Positions 24,731 through 38,002 of a stretch of 64,000 nucleotides of DNA are shown here, in pieces; positions within the stretch are counted from its first letter, which is position 1, and each line of letters starts with the position of its first letter. The stretch is from positions 480,551 through 544,550 of the forward strand of contig VYZI01000284.1 in assembly GCA_013397695.1 (NCBI GenBank), given 5' to 3'. The position numbers and the translations under genes are program-made. This DNA is from Centropus unirufus. Taxonomy: Eukaryota; Chordata; Aves; Cuculiformes; Centropidae. Under the pieces are notes generated by a model, which had not been told where the DNA came from, did no database searches, and saw only the letters and a program-made list of their open reading frames with translations.

Positions 24731-26090
24731 AGTCTTTGAAGTGAAATAAAAAAATGGTGTTATTATAGATCCTTCTTGACATCCTATCATTTTTGTATAG
24801 GATTAAAAATATGTATACAAAGCTCTAGATAAAGGACTCCAGCAAAAGATGTCTTGGTTGAAGGGGAAAAAAAAAGTAAAAACATACCGTTGTGAATTTT
24901 TACTTCAAAATCCCAAAGCGTCTCTTTTATATTCCTCTGGAATGGCATGAAAAGAATCAGCAGCCCCCTAGTAAAAAGACTCCTTTGGTTTTTAACTACA
25001 GGGTAAATTACACTTTACTTTTGTTACCTTGGTTCTGACTTTTGGTCTTCCAAGAAAATCTTCTATTTTTTTGCCCCCTTGTTCTTAACTGAGCAACGGG
25101 TATTGTGTGTGAATACATATATAAGTATATCTACATGACCCTTTGCTGTAAGACTACATTAAACATATTTATTTTATTATATACATGCACAACAGTATGC
25201 AGTGTGCAAGGTGTGGGATTTTTTTTTATGGGAGAGGGAGGAACTGGCAATTCAACAATGAATTGATACACTTTATTCTTATCTACATTTGTGTTGTCAA
25301 ATTTTCCAGGTCTTCCAGAAGACCTGAAATCTTACCAGTCAAGAAAAAGTACCAAAGCTACAAGTAAATTCTGAGTGAATATTCCCATATGAATGAGGAT
25401 TAGTTTATGTTTCACTGTGGTATATCAGCAGATGAAATATTACACTGTATATTTTCTCTTTATCTGGTGTATTTCTTCCCTCCCTCTTCCGTGCCCTCCT
25501 CTCCCCTTTAAGTCACTGTTTTTTTCCTTTATTTTATTTTTCAAATTTTGTTTAGTCAGGGGCATGTGGGTGTTTAGAAGGACATTTATTTTAAGAGGGA
25601 GATTTCTGAAAACCATGGCTCTTTTAGGGTCTGGCTTTGTCTTGTCCTTGAAATATGCTTTTTCCTTTCTCTCCAGTTTGGCCTGTTCCATATATTTCTT
25701 CAAGGCAATTAATCATTTAGACTCAACATATAATTTGTTTATTCAGTAGTTGTATATATGCAACCTTCCTTTTCTTCCCTCCTATTAAAGATTTTGCTTC
25801 CCTTTCACAGAGGTTTTCATCAAACCTCTGTTTTATGCCTCTTCCCCAACATTCTCTGCTAGAAGCATACAAAGATCTCGCTTGCTTTGTATTTAGTTAC
25901 CCTTGCCTTGCCCAAACCACTAGGAAATTACACATATTCAACTTCACAACAGACCCCTCATGGTACAGTGCGGTCACTGCTCTTTGTGTATCCTGCATGA
26001 GCCAATCCTTTTATTTGCTTAGGATAGCACAGATGCTTTGTTCCTCCCTGTAGAAGGGATTCTGCCTCTTCTCATTTACATGTCCCATTG
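24731..26090. other. Non-coding stretch with pyrimidine-rich tract
   Basis: The plus strand is T/C-rich from about 25440 to 25720, holding a 118-codon plus-strand frame dominated by Phe, Leu and Ser. This is the expected product of pyrimidine-rich DNA, so I do not call it a gene. Confidence 0.5.
25307..25326. repeat. 20-bp palindrome with 2-bp spacer
   Basis: The arm CAGGTCTTC (25307-25315) and its exact reverse complement GAAGACCTG (25318-25326) are separated by CA. Function is unknown. Confidence 0.85.
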
Positions 26091-26720
26091 ATTTCAGCTA
26101 AGTGCGTACAGTACATGGCATTGCAGAGAAGACCGTTGGAAATATCTCTGTTATTGCAGCACGCGGCACGCTCTGCAGCAAATCTGCACCACAATAAACC
26201 TCTTTCTGCAGCATCTAGAGATCCTCGAACAGCAGCAGGAGGGAAATGCCTGGTGGTGTCCTGAGTGATATGTTACATTTGACTGTCACTTCTGATCTGC
26301 CTGCTGGAGCTGTTCAAACCTGGTTATTTATTAAAGAAATTTCGGGGTCTTTTTGTTTTCTTTTTCCTTACATTCGTATGAATTCCAGACCTTTTCCCCC
26401 TCTGCTCACAAATGAGCTCCCCTCTGAAGTCTGAATGGCAAGCTGAACTTCGTGATCTTAACATAGATCCTTACAACACATGGCTTTTTAAACACTTCCA
26501 CAGGATTATTTCATGCTGATGGACAATGCCAGAAAGGACATATGCTTTTATTGCCATTTTACTCGCACACCTCCTCCCAGTACATCCCAGTCATTTCCAA
26601 GACTGTTTAAATTAATTCACCATGTCTCCTGGAAACAAGAGAGGAGCGCCCCTTTCAGAGAGGACTGAATTCATCCCATATTTGCCTCTATTTTAAATCA
26701 GTGTAATTCCTCCTTGGCTT
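26091..26720. promoter_or_regulatory. Candidate conserved non-coding element
   Basis: About ten CpGs occur across 26100-26660, three of them in ACGCGGCACG at about 26161-26170. E-box-like and homeodomain-like words and low repetitiveness add to the case. A frame of 62 codons at 26246-26434 has no known motif. The composition suggests constraint, but alternatives include chance. Confidence 0.3.
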
Positions 26721-28559
26721 CTTTTTTTCCCCATCACTGCAAGAGGGGTGTCTCTCTAATGGCAAGTGGATGCGGTACTTGCCAGAGGGAGCAAAGTATT
26801 AGGAGCAGAAAAATCTTTACTGGCATTTCACCACGTGAGTGGCTTTGGGATGACACAGGGAGCCCACTCTCTGGCAGCAGATTCCCCATGCCAGGTCCTA
26901 GCTGCAGATAGGGTATTTCTCATCCAGACTGATATGCAGCACTGCTGTGATTGATGCCTCGGTGTCACCTCCAGCTCTGAGCCTGTTCTCAGTTGTGGGT
27001 GCAGGCAGTGGTGGGTCAGCACCCCTCTTGGAGCAAGCAAAAAGCCAGTTTGTCCAGCCTGCAAGTGGGTCAGTCCAGCTCCCCTGAATTCCTTGCGGCT
27101 CTGACTCTGGTTCAGATGTGTGTACTTTTTAAATACAAGCACAAATGAAAAACATGCACAGGCGATCTATTTTCTATAGCCACAGTCTCCGAGTTAGACA
27201 TCTAGCTGCTTTTAATTGGAACTGTAAGTCATTCAACCATCAAAATAAATTCTGGTCAGAAAGCAGCAGCCAATTTTATAAACCAGATCCATTAAATGGA
27301 CCTTGCATGCACTTAGCTATCTCTGCATCCACCACAAATGAGGAATTTTTGTGTCTACAGCATGGAAGCTAATTCTACTATTGACCTTTCTACAGTCATC
27401 CCACCTTCCCTGCCTGCTTTCTCCCTGCGCCTGTCATCCTCTGTTTTCACACCCAAGTGGGATGGTACTTTGGGCTGCCAGATTTCTTTGCCCCAAAGTA
27501 CAAATTTAGGTCAATCCGAGCACTCATGAATTCATGATGTGGATGAATGTGTGTTCCTCACTATTTTTATATTTCTTTTTTTTTTANTTTAAAAAAAAGT
27601 AATTTATTAAAATGTTACTTTAAGTTTTTTGAATCTCAACAGCTAAGGAATTACAAGAAGCCCTTAAAGGTCCCTTTTATCTCAGAATGCACCAAATCGT
27701 AAACAGATAATGATTAAAGGGATAAAAATATTGATAATGAAATGTTTTGTTTAAATAAGAACATTCTATTTCATGACGAAAAATTTTCATATCAGCAGAA
27801 AAAAAATAAAATCTGAATTTATTTAGAATAGCTGTCCACAACCTATAATGGCCATTTTCCTTACATTTCTGTTCCCCAGCCCTCCACCTTCTTTCCCCCA
27901 TGGGGATTTCTTTCATGCCACTGTCTATATGTGCTTGCTTACTTTTTTCCTTTTCCTCCCTCAACCCTTCCGGTAGTATGCTTATTTAGGAAACATCTCC
28001 AGTATAAACAAGAAAACAATCCATACCATTTTGGGAGATGTGAGGATTGTCTAATAGCTTGGGACAATGGATGTGCCATAGGTATCGTTACTAAAAAATA
28101 AGCTTCTTGTGCCTTCTTCTGTTCTTTGTGTAGATCTGCTGAGGCTGCATGATATAAACTAAATGTACAGAGTCTGGTCAGTGCATTTAATTCACCCTTG
28201 TTTCTTATCATTTGTTTATCAGACAGAGACTGGTCTAGACCTTAATCAAAATGAAGAAAATGAAATTCCCACTAATTAGGGAGATCTCAGCACTTGCTAG
28301 ATCTTTTCAAAGATGAAGAGGTTAATCATTTGCAGTCAGACAGTAAGAAATGAACCTCTTGTCTCTTCCTTCATCCTCTATACAGTTCCTCCATTTCAAC
28401 ATCCTTGTTACTAAATCTGAGACAATGTGTAATTATACAGAAGGAAATCTCTCTGGGGTATAGCTGAAGTTGCTTAAATTGTGCTGATTTACAAAGATGA
28501 AGGATTTTTATTTTTTTCCCCAACTAGAAAAAAAAATTACCTTTTTTTTCATAATGGCA
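26721..28559. other. Non-coding stretch with one ambiguous base
   Basis: No gene is recognised. A single N at 27587 sits between a T-run and an A-run (about 27565-27598), a foldback homopolymer that is hard to sequence. Frames up to 104 codons at 26828-27142 lie in slightly GC-richer DNA without known motifs. Confidence 0.5.
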
Positions 28560-29080
28560 AACAACCTCCTGCAAAGTCAACTCCTTTTCTGAAAGTCATT
28601 GCTAGTTTTATAATTTCTGAGTCATTAGATAACAGATAGAACTCCACACTTAGTGGTTTCAAATGTTTATGGTCTGCAATTCATTCTTAATGAGCTCTCT
28701 CCATGTCTTTATTCTTCTTCACACCCTCCTGCTGGGAAATGTCTTACTCTGCCTTGGCTTTTGTTAATGATTCCACAATCATTTCAGAGCCATTTCTTCT
28801 GCCTTATGTAATTCTGACACTGCATAAGAGCCTGGCTCTGCAGCCTCACAGTTGGAAATGTAACCTTTAATGTATTAATTTCTCTTGCTCAAAACAATTT
28901 AACCTCTGTCTTGGTTTTGTGATTGCTAAGTGTTCCAATTAAATGCCTCTTTCATTTTTTGTCCTGGAGGGCTTGATCTTACCAGTATTATGTTTAACAT
29001 ACCCTACCTAGCAAATGATGAGCACTCCAGGGTCCCCTCAAGTGTTCTTTATCAATCCATTATCTATCTCATGAGTGTCT
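28560..29080. promoter_or_regulatory. Weak candidate conserved non-coding element
   Basis: This is a long, non-repetitive stretch dense in homeodomain- and octamer-like words (TTAATGAGCTC, GTTAATGATTCC, CCAATTAAATGC) with no open frame over 63 codons. It is CpG-poor, which weakens the case. Confidence 0.2.
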
Positions 29081-32000
29081 GTCACATTTTCAAAACAACA
29101 ACAACAGAGGAGATTAATTAAACTAGTTTTAAACACTACATAACAAAACCCACTACAAGTGGAAACAAATAATTACAAAGCAGGAGAATGAGTAATCCAG
29201 GAGGAATAAATGCACTTCCCCCAAGCCCCCCTGATCAATAGTAACCCATGAATGCTATTTAAATGCTGACTCTTCCACATCGGGATGCAGCCAGGATCAG
29301 AAGTTGTAAGAACGTGAAAATTAATCACAGTAACAAAAAGTCTCTGTGCGCTTGTCTTTTTTTATTTCACCACCTGGCACTTAACAAAAAACATGCCTTG
29401 CAAGTTCTGAGGATTGCTGGAGAGGTATTACACCAGTATCCACTGAGAAAACATCTTTTCTTGAACAGAAAGAGGGAGTAGGAGCAGAGGGGAGGTGGAA
29501 GGATTGGAAATATGTTCTCAAGCAAGTCACTGCCCCTAACACTATCATTAGTGAATGGGATCATGATTGGAAGCTGGCTGCTTCAGTGGTAGAACTGCAT
29601 GTTTTCTCAGTTTCCTCCTAGTGCCTTTTTGCCCAAACTCAAACTTCTTTTGAATAGCAGCCTTAGCACATCAACTATTAAGAAGTTTGTATAAAGTAAC
29701 TGAAAGAGTGATAGAATAAGGCTTCAGTCAAACCTGTGCCTGTTTATTCCTGACTAGTATCAAAGTTCTACCTACGTGCCCTTGAACTCTAAGTGCTGCA
29801 CGAGCACACTGAGAGCAGAGGTAGCAGGAGCAGGAGGCTGGTTTGCATTGCTAGTGCTGGGGGCCATGCTCAGGCTGCCTACTGATGGGAGTTAACTGGT
29901 GCCATTGCAGCTGCAGTGTCCGAATTCAGGACAGCAGCCAGCACTTCAGGTGACCTGCTGCTCCCCAGGTCTCTCCGTAGGCAGGCAGATGAAGTAACAG
30001 TAAGTAAAACTTAAGTCAAGCATCCGGGGGAGATAGGATACAGCTCATGGTTACTGGTGTTTGCTGACTCTCACAGCTGTAATTCACTTCTCAGACAAAC
30101 AAAATTGTTATTATCATGCCATGTCTCACAGTTGTTACCTGAAAGCAGGAAAACCATAAGGAATAATTTCAAGACTAATGCCATGCGCTAATTCATGAGT
30201 TCTTTTCCTGCCATCCATCCTCAAGGGCAGTTCCACAGAAGTTCAGCACAAACCACTATACAAGAACAACCTGTCATCCTTGCTCTTTAACAAGCATTTT
30301 CTGTAGTTCAGGAACAGGAGAAATAACTTTGGCATGTTTCTTGTCATTAGAGACAAAAGTGTTCCTCTTTTGTAGGAAGTCTGCACCTCCCACATAAGCA
30401 GATCATCTGGGCTGAGAATGGTTATTGGGTTATTGTTTTCTAATTTCCACCTCTCACAACTTCAAAGCTGCACTGTGGGCTGTGTGTTTTAACTCTGCCC
30501 TTCTCTCAGTAGGGTGTTGTTCTGAGAACTCAATGGATCTTTGAAAGGACCATGGGAAAGGCAAGCAAGACCTTGCACTTAGCTTTAAGTGAACCTATTT
30601 CTTCCTTCTGGTCTCCTGCAATCTTCCAGTTATGCTCACAGCATTGCTTTACCTGCTAGGGAAGTTGATGTTCTGTTTTGCTTTAGCTTCTCTTTTCAGA
30701 TTTCTGCTGGTTTTGTGGGACCAATCAGGAACAGGTTGATCTCTGGAGGATCCCATTCTGCAAAACACTACAGCTTCTAGTGTCATTAGAGGAGAGCTCC
30801 AAGTTTTTACCAGTCATGAAAGCTATCACCATTTGTCTTGAGTTCCTTTAGGTTTTTGGGGTACTTCCGCTGGGTGAGACTGCAACAAGATTTACCACAA
30901 CTCATCTAACTCCCTTGGGGGGCTCCCAAGCCAAGGTCAGCTGATTGCTGACTGCCTGTGGCTCTACCATTGCATGGCCACTGTTGTTCTTCTAGTTGCT
31001 CAGGCATAGGTAGCTCCTGCAGTTAGAGATGCTCTAAACATCCACATGGTAGACTGGGAGATCCAACAAGGGACCAATGGAAGTTGCAGGTGATATCAGA
31101 CCTAGCAGCTGAGGGATCAGCAGGATAGTCACGATGTCTCAGACCACCCTAGATACCTTAATTTAGGCAGCTGAGGTGTGTCTAAGTAACCAGTGCTCCT
31201 TAGAGGAGTGGTGAAACTTTTTGTGTGCAGGGCAGCCGTTATCCAAAATGCCACAATACAAAATGCCACAATCTGGCAGTAGCAAAGGAAGGGATCACTG
31301 TGAGTTGGCAGGATGACATAGAAGTCAATATTTACAAGAGATTACTAGATGGGTGTGTAGATCCTCAGGTTAATCAGGAGCCAAAGGATGCAGGTCAACG
31401 TTTTTAATGTTCATCTCTCCCCTATTGGTTCATATCCCTATCTCTGCATAGTAAGGAGATCTTTTCAGGAATAATGAGATCGCAGCATCCTTTTCAATTA
31501 CATCTATTTCAACAGAAAGTTGTTGAATAAATTAATTTTTATTTTCAGGCTCACAATTTTGACCTGTATCTATCACAACAGCTCTTGCAATCACAGCCAT
31601 GGAGTTTCTTTTTCATCATTACCTCCTACGACAGTACCTCTCTTACTCACCTCTTACTTAAAAAACAACCCTCTGTCTGCTCATAGACCACAGCACTTCA
31701 GGAAGAAATTGGCAATTTGTAGACTGACATTTTACACTCAGGGGTATTATCCATTGGCGAGATCAACTTAAGGTGTGCCACATTTGGTAAAACTAAATTA
31801 CAGACCTCGCTTCTCTTCAAAAGAAACATATTACTTGCTCCCAAAACATATTTAAGAGTGTTCTAGAGGTCTTCTAGGAAGGAGTATGATCTTAAGGAAG
31901 ACTTTCAGGATGATTTACTTCAGATGACATGACCTTCAGCCGGAAGCATCTTCTGTATCCATACATTCCTTGGCACAACAGGACCCTGTCTCTAGCTGGG

Positions 32001-33286
32001 ATCTTTGAGTATTAGATAAAAGAAACATTAATTCAGAGTCTATCACATAGCTGGTTCAGGTAAAAGTCACACTTTAGAATTCACACTGAAACAATTATTT
32101 GCCAGTGGTTTGGAAACCAATGCTTGTTTAAAATATATTGATAATAATAATTTAAACTCTTCATTACAATCATTTAAACCATTATCTTTTTTTTCTCTCT
32201 GTAGCGTTGCATACTATGAGAAGCAAATTAGGTGAACACTTGAGGGGTTCTCTAACTTTGGAGGGGTTTTATGATTCTGTGAGAATATACCAGCTATATT
32301 TCATTTCTCTTGAGGATTCCACTCTTGAGAAAATGGTAAAAAATTTTCCAACATAATTGGGCTTTCACTGGAAAATTAGGAGTTCATTTAAATAATTTAT
32401 TTCACATAAAGTGTCTTTTTATGTAGAAATTTTCAACTTTACATTGTAAATGCAAGAACTTCAAACCTGAGAACTTCAATTTCCAACACCAACTAAAATA
32501 ATTTAGATTAACAATTGAACATCTTTGGAAAAAGCCTGTCCATTTTCAGTTTCAAATTAAAGGAAAACAAATTATATATGGGCAAAATGCTATTTTCTAA
32601 TAGTTCTAGAGCTGACCTCCCCAGTAAAGTTAATGGATCAGATCAGATGGTATTTATTCACTATTCGCTCGAGAATTACACAAATTTAACACATGCAAAT
32701 GCCAAGTATCTGAATATTAAGTGTATGAACCTCTGAATATGACTTTCTGGAAACAGTAGTTACTCATCATTTATCAGTCTATGTAACAAACTTCTTCACC
32801 CATGGCTGACTGTCGTCAGATGATGAACGCCCATGCAGAGTTTCCCAGGCTGTGGGATGGAACAATACTGGAAGGAACATTTTTTTTCTGTGAAATAGTC
32901 TTCCCACAGAACTATGCTAAACCTGAGCCACTCATTCTATATACAAGAGATACTGTACAGGCAATATTTCTGCTTTTGCTGATCCAGCAAGAAATACAAG
33001 CAAAATGGTTCTCTTGGGTTAGTATCCATCCAAAAGCAGCAGGGAATGTAAGGATAGGTCTCCTGTGCTTTGAGAAAGGAAGTTTCTGCTGAAGCTTCTA
33101 TGCTGCAGCCAAAGTTAATTAAGAGTCCAGATTCAACTTAGAAAATTAATAGCAGGATTTTTTTAAAGCTTATCTCTGCTGAAAAATCTCTGATCTGTCC
33201 GCAAGATTTTTAACAAACGAATATACGGAGATACACGACAAGACTTAACTTCAACAAAACTGTCACTGCCCAACAGTTACCAAGAC
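29081..33286. other. Non-coding stretch with a 14-bp tandem duplication
   Basis: No gene is recognised. CAAAATGCCACAAT occurs at 31244-31257 and again at 31259-31272 (period 15). A CR1-like tail word near 32270 was considered and not accepted. Open frames do not exceed 83 codons up to 32800, and one of 96 codons (32802-33092) has no motif. Confidence 0.5.
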
Positions 33287-33306
33287 TGTGATAGGGACCT
33301 ATCACA
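33287..33306. repeat. 20-bp palindrome with 2-bp spacer
   Basis: The arm TGTGATAGG (33287-33295) and its exact reverse complement CCTATCACA (33298-33306) are separated by GA. The neighbourhood (33198-33235) keeps four CpGs. Confidence 0.85.
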
Positions 33307-36300
33307 ATGGATCAACATGGTCACACAGCATCGACAACAAGAAGCTGCAGCACAGAAATTCACACATTGGCATGTAATATGAAAGAAAATCCTGTGGAAA
33401 TTCACTGTTTCCCATTAGCCGTATGCACTTAAATTTGCTTTTCAAATGATCACATGCTAAAAACGGAAACAACTGCCCACCTGCTCAAGAGAATTGGCAG
33501 AGCTGAAGAAGAGATGAAGAACTTTGTGTTTGTCACCTAAAAATTAATTATTGTCAGCAAATGCCAACCTGTGTTCACACAGCAACAGTCTGTGTGAGTG
33601 GAACCATGTACTTCAAAGTCATTTTCCCCATTGCTGTTCTCTCCAGGCAACAGTTGGGTCCTTGAGCAAGGAATGGTGGGTGTCTGCAGGGAAGTTTGTT
33701 GACTCAGACTTGTCCCATGCGCATCACAGGTCCATCATACTTCTTCCAAATTCTCTTCCAACAATGAGTTTCTAAACAAGCAAGGTCAGCCCAGTTTCCC
33801 TGACAGGAAAGGGACAAGGTAGGGCCGCAGCCCTACCCACTCCAACAACACTACTAAAAGGAAAAAAAATCACTATAACTTGACTGATCTCTCAAAAAAA
33901 ATGAAAGGTCAAATTCTTCGGGTCTTCTCTGTAGTGCTTTCTCAAACACAAGACCCCATCATCTCTCTCACTATAATGTGTTGAAGACTTTGTCTGATGT
34001 GCTCTTCTGGGCACATGGTGACATTTGTGTAGTTGAAATGGTGTTTTCTTGAAGAAAGTTCATTGAATTATACAACACATGCCTTTGGATTCAGCATTTC
34101 TCCTCCTCCCAGCTTTTAACAGGGAGTATTTAAGATAATAAAAGTTGCAAAGGAAAGTTTGAAATAAGTACATGTTGTAATCTAGCAACCAATTTCAGTC
34201 TTTTCGTGTGGTGATAGATTTAATAATTTATAAATCAAGTGGCATGAACAAAGCAAGAACCAAAACAGAACTACCCATTTCAAAAGTGTAAAGACAGTTA
34301 ACCTTTAAACAGATGGATAATTCCAGACAGCACTGTAAAATTAATAGAGCCTAAACTGTAGGTCTCAAAGCTATAGAATACATCTTGGGAGACCATGTTT
34401 TTGAGATCATCATAAATCAAGTTTTTTCTTATCAGTCCCTTATGCATAAATTGACTACTAGGCCTGCTAGGTTATGAATATGTATGTCATGACTTGACAA
34501 CTGATCCAATACTCCAGTATCAAAAGTCCTGTGATCTTATTGCTTACACCAAACCACCAGTTTCTTAATGCTTCAGAGAAATAGTCATAACAACAGTAAG
34601 AAGACTAGACTTGGAAAAGGTAAGATGAGGAGATTTTCTGCAGGGAATATTTTAGCAAATGAAGGCATGGAATCTCTTAACAAATCCTGTTTCCATCTTT
34701 GCATTATCTGCAGTTCTTTTCCTAATTAAATCACGACTTTTCAGAGACATTGTAGTTTTTCTAACTAAAATCTTTCAAGTTTGGGAAGAAGCAGAGGACA
34801 GACTGTGACCTACTAAGAACTTGTCAGTCTTCTATGCCTTTGTGAACACACATGACCTACCCATAAAAAACAGCAAAGCTGACCACCCTCCAGGATAGTA
34901 TAAACACACACCCTACAAACACATGCACATGCTTACCAGCAACAAAAATTACTAGAAAACATATTGTTTCATTGTGCCTTAAAAACACTATTGAAAACAT
35001 ATTTGATAACAAAATACATTTATAAATACAGGCTGTGATCAAAACCCAAATAGGAATGAGGGTTAGGATGGAAGTGAAGCTCAAAGAGTGATGTCAAATA
35101 GCTGCTAGGCTCAGATATGCCAATCCCTGGGACACACTTTCATTAGCAATAGGGGAGACGCAGGCTCTGGAATAAACATGAAACTTGATCTGATGATCTC
35201 TTGCCTTGATACTACATAGACCGCTACTAATTATGAAGCTGCTTGACAAGCAAATAGTGCTCCATATTTATAACAACAGACAAAATCAGCCAATTTGTCA
35301 TTTTAATGCCTGATATAACTTTGAATTTTTCATAAAAACATCAAGGAAATGAGGACCAGATTTTCCAGTTAAAAAAACAGAAGGATCATATTTCTCTGGA
35401 TTCCCAAATGTCTCCATACTTTCCCCTAATCCCACAATGCTCCTTCACTCTGATCTCTGCAGAGATAACTTTTGGGGTTCCCTTAATTACACAGGCACTG
35501 AGGTTCGCACTCACAGTGATGGCAGGGCAGGGCAACCCAGAGAAACCAACCTGCTGCAAAACCAGTATGAAGCAACAATGAACTGGTATCAGCTGGAATT
35601 AAGGCTTCACTTTCATTTATTCTCATCCTGAGTAGGCAACGAGACTTCCTGTGAACAAAGGCAAATATAAGGGTATGGATCTGGGGAATTTGCTCTTACT
35701 TCAGTGTTAAACAAAGGGGCACCACCTAGCAAGAAATAGGAGGGTTTCTATCCTCCTTCATTTCATGGAAACACAGGCAGCACTCACAGAGGCAGTGCAA
35801 TACCAGCGACTTGCTCACTTTACACACATGAAACTTATTCAAACAGACATATGCTGAATGGAATATACAACACAAAGCTTCTAAGCTATATGTGACCTAA
35901 TTCTGCAGATATCTACAGTCAGTGAGTGTTCAGTATCACATTAACATAAATGCCATTAAGTTTTGGCCCTGTATCATCTTTATTTTTTTATAGATACATC
36001 ATTATTGAGAAGAGGCTGTTAACTTTTTATAGACTTTAAATATACAGTTCTCTCTCTCTCACTTTGTTTAAGGATTCACCCAGCAGAACAATTGTGTTGC
36101 TGCCACGTTGCTCTACTTTACAAAAAAAATGTGCTTCTGATTCATGAAGTGAGGAGAAAGACATCCACTCTAACCTCTCAGGTGTACAGGCACTAGGTGC
36201 ACACAGCAATTGATACTGACTCATTGCAGGCAAGACATGGGCATAGCCAACCTTTTAATTTAAGAAAGCTTGGCGCCTACTCTTAATGTATGTTATAACC

Positions 36301-37960
36301 TCAGTAGTTCTGCAACATCATAAAAATAATAAAGAGCAATGTCCCATGTCGAGAAATAGAAATAATTTCTATAAGAATTTATCTATTCAATGCAATTAAT
36401 TCCAGTTTTTTAGCCCTTTTTAACTAAGAAGCAGTCATTCAGTGCCCCCGGGAGAAGATATTTTAAAAGCTTTTTTTTTTTTTTGACAAAACTGAGTTTA
36501 CTGCATCTGGTGATGGGACAGAGCATAACTGCAGCATCTTTAAGCACATTTTTATCCCATTGTTTTATTTGGAGCACCTGAAAGAGACTCTCATCATAAT
36601 CTTCCACATGGACAAATGGTGACACCAGGTCTCAACTACTATCAGTTCCTTTTCTTTTTCTGACAAAATATAGAACACATATATTTAGCATATAATGTGC
36701 AGGGAGAGACTTACCTGATATGTCTGTCTTGACATGGCCAGAAAACTGGGAGAAAACAGTATGTCAGATGCTTACAAAATAACTACGTATTGTAGATACT
36801 GCTTTGAACAAATGCTGATTTTGACTTGCCACTGCCTTCCTGAGACTATTATTTTTCCTGCTGCGTTCAGTAGCTGAAGTAGCTCAGTGTTTTCAATGGG
36901 CATTACCATGTTTACTATAAAAAGAAAGCCCTATGGGAGTCTCATTTGATTTCATTGCACTGTTTATAAATTAACAAGAAATGGAGACTGTTGTGAATGG
37001 CAGAGACAAAAAGAAGATACATACACACTGGGAATTCAGTAATGACAAAACCAAAATCATCTCTGATGATAAACACATCCCTGACCAGAGATCGCTGATT
37101 TAACCAAGGCATCTGCATCCAAGCCATAATGAGGGGTCACAATGTGGTCTTCAAAACCTCAGCACTGCTACAAACATTGGCTGATGTTAAATCTTGATGA
37201 TCCCAACTCATTGATTGTACCCTTGACTGCTTTTTGTGGATGTGACTGGAAGCAGTACCAAGCTGTAACTTCAAAGTACTGTATTCTCATTGGTTTCATT
37301 ATTTTAGCTGTTTAATCAACGTTGCAATGGCAATACAGCAGTATTGACCCAAGTGATTAGGAATATCATTGCTTAGCCAACACACCAGCCTTAGTGAAAT
37401 AGGAGGTTTGTGAAGAAGCAAAAGGCACAGGTCATGAGAACCAAGCCAGATTTGTTAACATTTGCATGTCAGCTGTGGAGCTCCACTGGGCAGCACCAAC
37501 ACAGCATCATTTTGATAACCTGTGCTTTTTACCCAGCCATCGGCTAACTAATATTCTTTGCAAGGGAACTATAAAAGAGACTACTGTGCACAATGTCCCC
37601 AAGTACCAAAAACTTTAATATTTTACTACTTCAGACTCAGATAAAGTGGTCCTGTGTCCTCAATTTGTGAAGGTTTTGCTATGTGAAAAACTTCTGCGAG
37701 ATTTCCATTTATCCTGAAACACAAGTCAAGTCCATTCTTGAGAGCGTCTGCCTGAGCAACAGCTACAGCTCTTCACAGACCCATCAGAAGAGAAAAAATG
37801 GATACATGATCTTCACTTAACCATGTCCTGAAGTGATTTCCTGACTTGGGGTTTGAACGTTGAAAACTCACAATTGCATAAGACCTAGCTATGAGTTTTC
37901 CCACAGAGACAGAGTTTGGACAATTACTTCCCTTAATAGACAAGAATTTCCATACAATAG
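33307..37960. other. Non-coding stretch, nothing recognised
   Basis: Open frames are under 80 codons. A 14-base T-run lies at 36471-36484. No repeat family or exon was recognised. Confidence 0.5.
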
Positions 37961-37967
37961 AAATTGT

Positions 37968-38002
37968 GGGGATGGAGGGAAGGTGGGGTGGAGGAGCAGG
38001 GA
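37968..38002 (+). repeat. G-rich tract, possible quadruplex
   Basis: Four runs of three or more Gs lie within 35 bases, with loops of about 5, 5 and 10. The last loop exceeds the usual limit of 7, so quadruplex formation is only possible, not expected. Confidence 0.4.

Noticed and set aside
32262..32290. TATGATTCTGTGAGAA, like a plus-strand CR1 tail
   Set aside because: The preceding sequence does not continue into recognisable CR1 3' UTR, and the word is too short to support a call.
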